Shown here: piece after piece, positions 1 through 4,970 of the stretch | How the letters are laid out: each line of letters begins with the position of its first letter | Position numbering within the stretch: the first letter of the stretch is position 1 | Assembly: GCA_002438575.1 (NCBI GenBank) | Contig: DJPP01000092.1 | Coordinates: forward strand, 16,574-22,314 | Length of the DNA: 5,741 nt | Reading direction: 5' to 3' | From: Oscillospiraceae bacterium UBA6409 | GTDB taxonomy: Bacteria > Bacillota > Clostridia > Oscillospirales > Oscillospiraceae | Made by a program: the position numbers and the translations under genes | Notes under the pieces: generated by a model | Told to the model about the DNA's origin: nothing | Databases searched by the model: none | The model's input: the letters and a program-made list of their open reading frames with translations, nothing else

Positions 1-476
1 GCGATCTTGTCCACATTGGCTTCGACCTTGCTGTACTGGGCCTTCATGGTCTCCAGCTTGTTGCCGGCCTTCTTGAACAGGCCGAACAGCCCCTTCTTCT
101 CGTCCTCCTCGCCAAAGCCCTTCAGCTCCACCACCAGGCGGCTCAGGTCCTCGCCGATCTCGCCCATGTCCTTGCTGCGGACGTTGTTCAGCGCGTTCTC
201 GGAGAAGGACGCCACGCTCTTCTGGGCAGCGGCGCCGTACTGCAGCACCTGGTTGGTGTCGCGGATGTCGATCTTGTGGGAGAAGGCCTCCACCGCCTGC
301 TTTTCCTCCTCGGTCAGCAGCTTGTCGTCCATCTCCACCGGCTCGATCTTCTTTTCCTCCTCCTTGGGGACCTCCGGGGCCTCCGGCGTCAGCGTCAGGG
401 AGGGCACCTCCACTGCGGCGGCGGCAGCGGTATCGTCAGGGGTCAGGGTCAGCTCGGGCATCATGTTATCGGTCAT
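1..476 (-). CDS. telA: Toxic anion resistance protein TelA/YaaN family (partial, N-terminal part)
   Basis: The gene starts at ATG 476 and runs off the left edge, leaving 158 codons. The start is supported by AGAAAGGAAG at 485-494, eight bases upstream. Residues 1-50 are a low-complexity acidic, Pro/Ala-rich tail with two copies of LTLTP (residues 9-13 and 27-31). From about residue 54 the family domain begins: the segments DTNQVLQYGAAAQ (73-85), FSENALNNVRSKDMGEIG (91-108) and LFGLFKKAGNKLE (130-142) match my knowledge of the TelA family (PF05816), a soluble, mostly helical protein of roughly 350-400 residues. Family members are linked to tellurite and other toxic-anion resistance and to envelope stress; the biochemical activity is unknown. 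It follows xpaC by 50 bp with no terminator between, so the two are probably one operon, as xpaC-yaaN in Bacillus. The rest of the protein cannot be checked here. Confidence 0.9.
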   Translation of the reverse strand, partial: MTDNMMPELTLTPDDTAAAAAVEVPSLTLTPEAPEVPKEEEKKIEPVEMDDKLLTEEEKQAVEAFSHKIDIRDTNQVLQYGAAAQKSVASFSENALNNVRSKDMGEIGEDLSRLVVELKGFGEEDEKKGLFGLFKKAGNKLETMKAQYSKVEANVDKI

Positions 477-526
477 GGCGGTTGCTTCCTTTCTGTTATA
501 TTCTCACAAAGTTATATACGTTGTTC

Positions 527-1309
527 TCACAGCTCCAGCGTGATGCCGTTCCCGGCGTCCACGCTGTCCTCCGCCTGGGGCGGCTGTGTCTGTGCGCTCC
601 CGGTATTGCGGATATCCAGCTCCGGATGCGGGTCGGCCACCGGGTTTTCCTGGGCCGTCTGGTGCACGGCGTCGCCGCCGGTCAGCCCCTCCCGTGCCAT
701 CATGTTGTCCAGCACGGTGATATCCGAGGAGATATCCATGGCCTGGTCGCCGAACAGACTGTCCAGCTGCTTTTCAAACGCCAGCACGATGGTGGCCATC
801 ATGCCCTCCACCTTCTCCATGGTGCCGGTGATGTTCTGGCCGGACACGCCCTGCCGGCTCAGCTCGTCATAGCTGCGGAGCAGCTTCAGTGTGGTGGGCA
901 GGTAGTAGGACATGAACCTCCGGATCTGCGGCAGCTTCTCCGGGTGCGCCTTCACATGGTCGAATATTTTGCCGCTGACCTCCTCCAGCCGGTCGATCTG
1001 GCCGGAGATGGTCTCGTCCTGTATGCTGTCGTTCAGCGCCCGCATGGCCTTGATGGCGGCGTTGCCCTCGGCGATGGCCTTGTCCAGCTCCACATTGCCG
1101 GTGCTCACCGGCTCCTCCGGTATCTCCACAGTCTCGGTCACATCCCGGCAGAACATCCGGGCGATCAGCGCCACCACGGCGGAAGCCGCCGCCGCCAGCA
1201 GGAAGTGTCCCACCTGATACAGCGGAAACAGCAGTGCGTACAGCACCCACGTCGCCGCCGCGGCATAGATGGGCGCGGCTGATTTATGGACGATGGTCTT
1301 TGTTTTCAA
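527..1309 (-). CDS. xpaC: XpaC-like membrane protein (5-bromo-4-chloroindolyl phosphate hydrolysis family)
   Basis: This encodes 260 residues from TTG 1309. The frame is open upstream to 1372, but that extension lies on a promoter: the TTG at 1372 is its -35 box and the ATG at 1345 begins in its -10 box, so neither can be the start. TTG 1309 has GGAGG (1318-1322) eight bases upstream. Residues about 11-31 and 34-53 are two hydrophobic segments forming an N-terminal membrane hairpin. A charged helical domain follows (60-205), with the family hallmark RRFMSYYLPTTLKLLRSYDEL split around residues 130-150 and DITVLDNMMAREGL at 196-209. Residues 210-260 are a disordered-looking polar tail. The family (PF10112) is named for indolyl-phosphate hydrolysis in Bacillus, but it has no known catalytic motif and its true role is unclear. 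Location beside telA supports the call and suggests a shared role in envelope or toxic-anion stress. Confidence 0.86.
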   Translation of the reverse strand: MKTKTIVHKSAAPIYAAAATWVLYALLFPLYQVGHFLLAAAASAVVALIARMFCRDVTETVEIPEEPVSTGNVELDKAIAEGNAAIKAMRALNDSIQDETISGQIDRLEEVSGKIFDHVKAHPEKLPQIRRFMSYYLPTTLKLLRSYDELSRQGVSGQNITGTMEKVEGMMATIVLAFEKQLDSLFGDQAMDISSDITVLDNMMAREGLTGGDAVHQTAQENPVADPHPELDIRNTGSAQTQPPQAEDSVDAGNGITLEL

Positions 1310-1317
1310 TCCTGTCG

Positions 1318-1322
1318 CCTCC
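1318..1322 (-). promoter_or_regulatory. Ribosome binding site deciding the xpaC TTG start
   Basis: GGAGG reads on the minus strand at 1322-1318, eight bases before TTG 1309. It lies about 15 bases downstream of the predicted transcription start. It is the only Shine-Dalgarno-like sequence downstream of the promoter and ahead of the conserved part of the protein, so it selects TTG 1309 over the upstream in-frame ATG 1345 and TTG 1372. Confidence 0.75.
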
Positions 1323-1343
1323 AGTCCTTGTTTGTGACTATAC

Positions 1344-1372
1344 ATTATATAGCATTTCTGCTTTCCGGTCAA
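1344..1372 (-). promoter_or_regulatory. Near-consensus sigma-A promoter of xpaC-telA
   Basis: On the minus strand, TTGACC (1372-1367) is followed by a 17-bp spacer and a perfect TATAAT (1349-1344). The -35 differs from TTGACA at one base. The expected transcription start is near 1337, giving a leader of about 28 nt before the TTG start of xpaC. The promoter lies just downstream of the terminator that closes the previous operon, so xpaC-telA should be transcribed independently. The strength of the match suggests a housekeeping, largely constitutive promoter. No inverted repeat is obvious over it. Confidence 0.88.
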
Positions 1373-1396
1373 TGTTTGAAAGGAAAAAAGGGTGCC

Positions 1397-1424
1397 AAAA
1401 AGGGCGCCCGCGGGCGCCCTTTTT
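1397..1424 (-). terminator. Intrinsic terminator of the acyltransferase-ligase-regulator operon
   Basis: This is a perfect 28-bp palindrome: five A, the arms GGGCGCCCG (1402-1410) and CGGGCGCCC (1411-1419), then five T. It directly abuts the stop codon of the YheO-like regulator (TGA at 1426-1424 shares the last base). Read on the minus strand it is a very GC-rich hairpin followed by TTTTT, a Rho-independent terminator. The symmetry means it would also work on the plus strand, although I see no plus-strand gene that needs it. Confidence 0.88.
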
Positions 1425-2113
1425 CACTTGTTGTTCAGCTTGCCCAGATACCGGTAGATGCTGGCCTCGCTGCTGTGCAGCGTCTGCGCCACATGGCTCA
1501 CGGACCCCTTCAGCAGGAACACGCCCTTGCGGTTCAGGATGTCCATGATCTCCATCTTCTCGTCCTGGGTCAGCCGGTCCACCTCCACCGGATAGTTGGC
1601 CACCACCTGGGATACGATGCTGGCGGTGACGCCGGCGATGGACGTGGGATAGCCGCTGCGTACCGGTGTCTCCACCGGGTCGTTGCCGTCGGCGATGAGC
1701 CGCGTGCCGCTGGGTACGCCCCGCTTCACGCCGCCGCCGCACAGCTCCATGACCCTGCGGCTCAGCTCCTCGTACCGGCTGGCGTCAAAGTTGATGCACA
1801 GCAGGCCGGACAGCTCTCCGTGCCGTCCCTTGATGAACATGGAGTTGGAGCACATGGTCTTGCCCGTGGCGGACACGGACTCAAAGTTCAGCACATAGTT
1901 CTGTGTCTCGTACAGGTTCCCAGCCACGAACTCCAGCATTTTGTTGCTGAGAGGGGAGCCGATGTGCCGTCCGGTCAGCTCTCCGTTGGCGATGGCGATG
2001 ATCCGGTTGGAGTCGTCCTCCAGCTCGTGCAGGGCGATCTCATAGTCAGGGCCCAGCACGTGGCCCAGAAAGTCTACGATCAGGGTGTATTGCCGTATCA
2101 GCTCCGCTTCCAT
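1424..2113 (-). CDS. YheO/DauR-type PAS-HTH transcriptional regulator
   Basis: This encodes 229 residues from ATG 2113, with AAAGGAG at 2124-2130 as ribosome binding site (10-nt spacing, slightly long). Residues about 3-115 match a YheO-like PAS domain (PAS_6): an N-terminal helix, HELEDDSNRIIAIANGELTGR (29-49, allowing small variation), IGSPLS (51-56) and LSGLLCINFD (101-110). Residues about 180-228 match the C-terminal HTH_22 domain, with RKGVFLLKGSVSHVAQTL (195-212) leading to the recognition region SSEASIYRYLGKL (214-226). Length is normal for the family. Members are cytoplasmic DNA-binding proteins; DauR controls D-arginine use in Pseudomonas, but ligands of most are unknown. It lies 44 bp after the ligase with no terminator between, so it is probably the last gene of the operon and may regulate it. 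Autoregulation is an inference. Confidence 0.88.
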   Translation of the reverse strand: MEAELIRQYTLIVDFLGHVLGPDYEIALHELEDDSNRIIAIANGELTGRHIGSPLSNKMLEFVAGNLYETQNYVLNFESVSATGKTMCSNSMFIKGRHGELSGLLCINFDASRYEELSRRVMELCGGGVKRGVPSGTRLIADGNDPVETPVRSGYPTSIAGVTASIVSQVVANYPVEVDRLTQDEKMEIMDILNRKGVFLLKGSVSHVAQTLHSSEASIYRYLGKLNNK

Positions 2114-2149
2114 GGCAGGCAGTCTCCTTTTCTGTGTTTATCCGGCGGG

Positions 2150-2167
2150 GGAGGCGCTTACGCCTCC
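2150..2167 (-). other. GC-rich stem-loop at the ligase stop codon
   Basis: The arms GGAGGCG (2150-2156) and CGCCTCC (2161-2167) pair perfectly around a 4-nt loop. On the minus strand the loop reads TAAG, so the TAA stop codon of the ligase fills the loop. No T-run follows (the next bases are GC-rich and then ATAAACACAG), so it is not a classic terminator. It could protect the upstream message from 3' decay or lower regulator expression relative to the two enzymes. Function is an inference; the hairpin may also be chance in GC-rich DNA. Confidence 0.4.
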
Positions 2168-3891
2168 GGCTGTTCCGCCTGGGCGGCGATCTTCGCCTTC
2201 TCCTCGTCCTCCAGCACCCGATAGGCCACCTTGCCCACCAGGGTCTTGGGCAGCTCGTCCCGGAACTCGATGTCGTAGGGCATGGCGTACTTGGCCACGT
2301 GCTTGCGGCAGTAGTCCAGCAGCGTCTGCTTCGTCGCGTCATTGGCGGGCACGCCGGGCTTGAGCATCACAAAGGCCTTGACCTTCTGCATCTTATAGGG
2401 ATCGGGTACGCCGATGATGCAGCTCATCTGCACGTCCTCGTGGGCGTCCAGAATGTTCTCCAGCTGGCCGGGGTAGACGTTGTAGCCGGAGGTGATGATC
2501 ATCCGCTTGGCGCGGCCCTTGAAGTAGATGAAGCCCTGGTCGTCCATGGTGCCCAGGTCGCCGGTGTACACCCAGGTCAGGCCGTCGTCGTGCTTGCGCA
2601 GGGTGCGGGCCGTCTCCTCGGGGTTGTTCATGTATTCCTTCATGACGGTGGGACCGGCCAGCAGGATCTCGCCCTCGGTGCCGTAGGGCACCTCCTTGTC
2701 GGTGTCCGGCTCCACGATCTTGATATAGGTGTCGGGGAAGGGCAGGCCGATAGAGCCCTCCTTGTAGATGTTGGTGGGCGTCAGGCAGCAGGCCGTCACC
2801 GTCTCGGTGGTGCCGTAGCCCTCGCGGACCTGAATGACCGCGTGGTGGTCGTACAGGAACTTGTCAAACTTCTTCTTCAGCTCGATGGACAGGCTGTCGC
2901 CGCCGGAGAACACGCCCTTCAGGCTGCTCAGGTCCGCACCGTCCATGCTGGGCAGGCGCAGCAGCGCCTCATACAGCGTGGGCACGCCGGCGATAAAGTT
3001 GCACTTGTACTTCACGATCTGCTTGGCATAGCTCTTGGCGGTGAAGCGGGGGATGAGGATGCAGCGTCCGCCCTGGCTCAGCATGGAGTGCACGCACACG
3101 CCCAGACCGAAGCCGTGGAACAGGGGCATGGCCGCCAGCATCCGGTCGCCGGGCCGGAACATGGGGTTGGTGGCGATGATCTGCTGGCCCAGGGCGTTAA
3201 AGTTGCCGTTGGTCAGCACGATGCCCTTGGTGGTGCCGGTGGTGCCGCCGGAGTACAGAATGACCGCGGGGTCGTTGTAGCCTCGCTCCACCCGGTAGTT
3301 CTTGTAGAAGCAGTACCGGGACATATCCATAAATTCCTTCCACCGGATGACCGGCGCGTCCTCGGGGATCTTCTGGATCTTCCGTCCCTCGGTGAGCATA
3401 TAGCCCGCCCGGATGGTGCGGCTGAGAGCGTCCTTTACGGAGGCGATGATGATGTTGATGATGCCGGTGTTCTGCCGGATGTGCTCGAACTTGTCGTAGA
3501 ACTGATCCAGCGTGATGGCCGTGGTGGACTCGGAGGCGTTCAGATAGAACTCGATCTCCTTCTCCGCCGACAGGGGATGGATCATGTTGGCGATGCCGCC
3601 CACCAGATTTACCGCGTAGAACATATAGATGGCCTGGGGGCAGTTGGGCATGGCGATGGTCACCTTGTCGCCGGGCCGCACGCCCAGGGTCTTCAGGCTC
3701 TTGGCGCACTTCTCGATCTCCTGCACCATCTTTTTATAGGTGGTGGACTTGCCCATGAAATCAAAGGCGATGTTGTTGGGATACAGCTCGGCCATGCGCT
3801 CCACGGCCTCGAACATACTGCCCTGGAAATAATCCAGGTGCATGGGCACATCGCCCATATAGTCCTTCCACGGGGTCTTTACTTCACTCAT
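2158..3891 (-). CDS. AMP-forming acyl-CoA ligase (class I adenylate-forming enzyme, fatty-acid-CoA-ligase-like)
   Basis: This encodes 577 residues from ATG 3891, with AGGAGG (3898-3903) six bases upstream. The expected reaction is carboxylate + ATP + CoA to acyl-CoA + AMP + PPi in the cytoplasm. All core motifs are present and in order: P-loop YSGGTTGTTKG (213-223), PLFHGFG (256-262), EGYGTTET (357-364), YTGDLG (442-447, ribose-binding Asp445), FKGRAKRMI with hinge Arg460, and C-terminal LPKTLVGKVAYR (547-558) with catalytic Lys554. Length and motifs fit long- or medium-chain fatty-acyl-CoA ligases. The acid substrate cannot be read from sequence, and bile-acid or aryl-acid ligases of the same superfamily are alternatives. 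No membrane segment or signal peptide is seen. The start overlaps the upstream acyltransferase gene by 8 nt (ATGAGTGA), which points to translational coupling and a shared pathway. Confidence 0.93.
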   Translation of the reverse strand: MSEVKTPWKDYMGDVPMHLDYFQGSMFEAVERMAELYPNNIAFDFMGKSTTYKKMVQEIEKCAKSLKTLGVRPGDKVTIAMPNCPQAIYMFYAVNLVGGIANMIHPLSAEKEIEFYLNASESTTAITLDQFYDKFEHIRQNTGIINIIIASVKDALSRTIRAGYMLTEGRKIQKIPEDAPVIRWKEFMDMSRYCFYKNYRVERGYNDPAVILYSGGTTGTTKGIVLTNGNFNALGQQIIATNPMFRPGDRMLAAMPLFHGFGLGVCVHSMLSQGGRCILIPRFTAKSYAKQIVKYKCNFIAGVPTLYEALLRLPSMDGADLSSLKGVFSGGDSLSIELKKKFDKFLYDHHAVIQVREGYGTTETVTACCLTPTNIYKEGSIGLPFPDTYIKIVEPDTDKEVPYGTEGEILLAGPTVMKEYMNNPEETARTLRKHDDGLTWVYTGDLGTMDDQGFIYFKGRAKRMIITSGYNVYPGQLENILDAHEDVQMSCIIGVPDPYKMQKVKAFVMLKPGVPANDATKQTLLDYCRKHVAKYAMPYDIEFRDELPKTLVGKVAYRVLEDEEKAKIAAQAEQPEA

Positions 3892-4759
3892 ATCGTACCT
3901 CCTCGCTCATAGGCTTTTCCAGCTCCTCCGGGTGTGTCAGCAGATACTCCAGCAGCCGCACGGACTTGGAATAGTAGTACCCGTCGGCCACGCGCTCGTC
4001 AATGGTCAGGCCCAGCTCCAGCGTCTCCCGCATGGACACGCTGCCGTCCTCGTTGAAGAACGGGGACTTTTTCTTCTCGCCGATGATGCAGAACAGGGAG
4101 CAGGTGCCCCAGTTGGTCAGGTGGTGATAGCCGCATTTGAGCTTGATGGACCCCAGGTTCGAAATGACCACGGAGCTGTAATAGGGGTCGGTGGCGATGA
4201 GGTCGGACGGCACCCAGCCGTGGCGATCCAGAAACATCAGGAACCGCACGATGGCCTTTCCCATCCACCGGGGCATCTTATTGAACATATCCATGCCCGC
4301 GGTGGAGGCATCCACCTTCTCGCTGCGGCACTCCGTCACCTGCTGGCGGATGTACGCGTGGACGTCCTCGATGGTGTGCTCGTCCTTTCCGTGCAGGAAG
4401 GCCAGCGCCTCCGCGCCCTTGTCGGAAAACTGCTTCTTCACCACGAACGCGGCGGACACCTCGTTCCGCTGATAGAAATTGCTGTTCACAATAAAGCGGT
4501 TCAGCTTCGGCCGCAGGGTGATGGTCTTCTCCAGCGCCGCCACCACGATGTGGAACATGGTGTAGGGGAAGTCTGTCTCCTCCGCGTTCTTCTTGGCCAG
4601 ATACGCGTTCATGGCGGTCAGGTCCACCTTCACGGAGATGTACGCCTCATTATCGCACCGGTTGGGGTAGATGATGCCGGTGATGAAGTGCAGGGAATCC
4701 AGCTCCCGCAGCAGCCGGCCGTCCCGGCGATCGCCCCGCCGTCTCTTATAGGTCTCCAT
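3884..4759 (-). CDS. Stand-alone E2-like (CAT-fold) acyltransferase domain protein with altered catalytic motif
   Basis: This encodes 291 residues from ATG 4759, with AGGAG (4766-4770) six bases upstream. The whole protein corresponds to the catalytic domain of 2-oxoacid dehydrogenase E2 (PF00198, chloramphenicol-acetyltransferase fold). Supporting segments are YISVKVDLTAMNAYLAKK (40-57), FHIVVAALEKTITLRPKLNR (69-88), VISNLGSIKL (198-207), NWGTCSLFCIIGEKK (216-230) and LTIDERVADGYYYSK (251-265). There is no lipoyl domain and no E1/E3-binding domain, and no E1 or E3 gene is nearby, so it is not a normal dehydrogenase core. The family motif DHRxxDG reads DERVADG: the catalytic His is Glu255, while Asp259-Gly260 remain. 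Residues about 115-190 look like an insertion with a hydrophobic helix at 168-178. It is the first gene of the operon and is coupled to the ligase, so acyl transfer from the ligase's product is the natural guess. Actual substrate and activity are unknown. Confidence 0.82.
   Translation of the reverse strand: METYKRRRGDRRDGRLLRELDSLHFITGIIYPNRCDNEAYISVKVDLTAMNAYLAKKNAEETDFPYTMFHIVVAALEKTITLRPKLNRFIVNSNFYQRNEVSAAFVVKKQFSDKGAEALAFLHGKDEHTIEDVHAYIRQQVTECRSEKVDASTAGMDMFNKMPRWMGKAIVRFLMFLDRHGWVPSDLIATDPYYSSVVISNLGSIKLKCGYHHLTNWGTCSLFCIIGEKKKSPFFNEDGSVSMRETLELGLTIDERVADGYYYSKSVRLLEYLLTHPEELEKPMSEEVRYE
3898..3903 (-). promoter_or_regulatory. Perfect Shine-Dalgarno of the ligase inside the acyltransferase gene
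   Basis: AGGAGG (minus strand, 3903-3898) lies six bases before the ligase ATG and inside the last codons of the upstream gene (the Glu-Glu-Val codons near its end). Start and stop overlap as ATGAGTGA. This fixes the ligase start and supports coupled translation at comparable levels. Confidence 0.85.
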
Positions 4760-4802
4760 ATGTTTCTCCTATGCAACTAATATAAAGTCGAAAGTTTTAC
4801 AA

Positions 4803-4824
4803 GCATATCTAATATGCCATATTA
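4803..4824. promoter_or_regulatory. Overlapping inverted repeats in the leader of the acyltransferase operon (candidate operator)
   Basis: Two perfect palindromes overlap: GCATAT-cta-ATATGC (4803-4817) and TAATATG-c-CATATTA (4810-4824). Together they form three half-sites of the type CATAT(C)TA in alternating orientation at close spacing. They lie roughly 30-50 bases downstream of the predicted transcription start and about 45 bases before the start codon, where a bound repressor would block elongation. AT-rich DNA gives such repeats by chance more often, but the shared middle half-site is notable. The regulator encoded by the operon's third gene is one candidate binder; this is inference. 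Confidence 0.45.
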
Positions 4825-4859
4825 CGTTGACAACATAAATCAACAACTACTACCCGCAC

Positions 4860-4888
4860 ATTATACCAGCCTCCCCCCGAAAATGCTA
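4860..4888 (-). promoter_or_regulatory. Extended -10 promoter of the acyltransferase-ligase-regulator operon
   Basis: On the minus strand a perfect TATAAT (4865-4860) is preceded by TGG, giving the extended -10 form TGnTATAAT. The -35 position at 17-bp spacing (4888-4883, TAGCAT) is a poor match, which fits an extended -10 or activator-dependent promoter. The spacer contains a run of six G. Transcription should start near 4853, leaving a leader of about 93 nt that contains the overlapping inverted repeats. It is the best promoter candidate between the ATPase terminator and the acyltransferase gene. Confidence 0.62.
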
Positions 4889-4899
4889 CCCCCATTTTC
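4879..4899. repeat. Inverted repeat over the -35 position
   Basis: The perfect 7-bp arms GAAAATG (4879-4885) and CATTTTC (4893-4899) are separated by 7 bases (CTACCCC). The repeat covers the expected -35 region of the promoter at 4860-4888, whose own -35 is weak. A regulator site here is plausible. As an RNA stem it would be weak and A/T-rich, so a protein-binding site is the likelier reading. It may be chance. Confidence 0.35.
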
Positions 4900-4934
4900 A
4901 CACTTTACGCAATTCATACAAAAATGTTAGGCGC

Positions 4935-4963
4935 AAAAAAAGGACCGGCTCCCGCCGGTCCTT
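4935..4963 (-). terminator. Intrinsic terminator of the metal ATPase gene
   Basis: A 10-bp perfect stem, AAGGACCGGC (4940-4949) with GCCGGTCCTT (4954-4963), closes a 4-nt loop. On the minus strand it is followed by an uninterrupted run of seven T (4941-4935, the first two overlapping the stem base). It begins 7 nt after the stop codon of the ATPase, as expected for a Rho-independent terminator, and separates the ATPase transcript from the next operon. Confidence 0.9.
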
Positions 4964-4970
4964 CCTTCAC

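Noticed and set aside
482..1282. Plus-strand open frame opposite xpaC
   Set aside because: Its product is a low-complexity His/Leu/Arg-rich sequence with no family match, and the opposite strand carries a recognisable XpaC with promoter and ribosome binding site.
1345..1372. Upstream in-frame starts for xpaC (TTG 1372, ATG 1345)
   Set aside because: They coincide with the -35 and -10 boxes of the promoter and would not be in the transcript.
2134..3912. A long plus-strand open frame of about 592 codons opposite the ligase gene
   Set aside because: It is antisense to a gene with all adenylate-forming motifs, its translation is rich in His, Val, Gly and Leu without any recognisable domain, and long antisense frames are common in GC-rich genes.
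3884..4759. Lipoyl-dependent pyruvate dehydrogenase E2 subunit
   Set aside because: There is no lipoyl or subunit-binding domain, no E1/E3 genes nearby, and the catalytic His is absent; only the fold is shared.
3932..4780. Plus-strand open frame opposite the acyltransferase gene
   Set aside because: Composition is typical of an antisense shadow (His, Val, Gln, Gly-rich), and the minus strand has a domain match, a good ribosome binding site and operon context.
4776..4834. Alternative sigma-A promoters closer to the acyltransferase start (TTGTCA at 4833-4828; TATATT near 4780)
   Set aside because: Neither box has a partner with acceptable sequence at 16-18 bp spacing; the extended -10 at 4860 is better.
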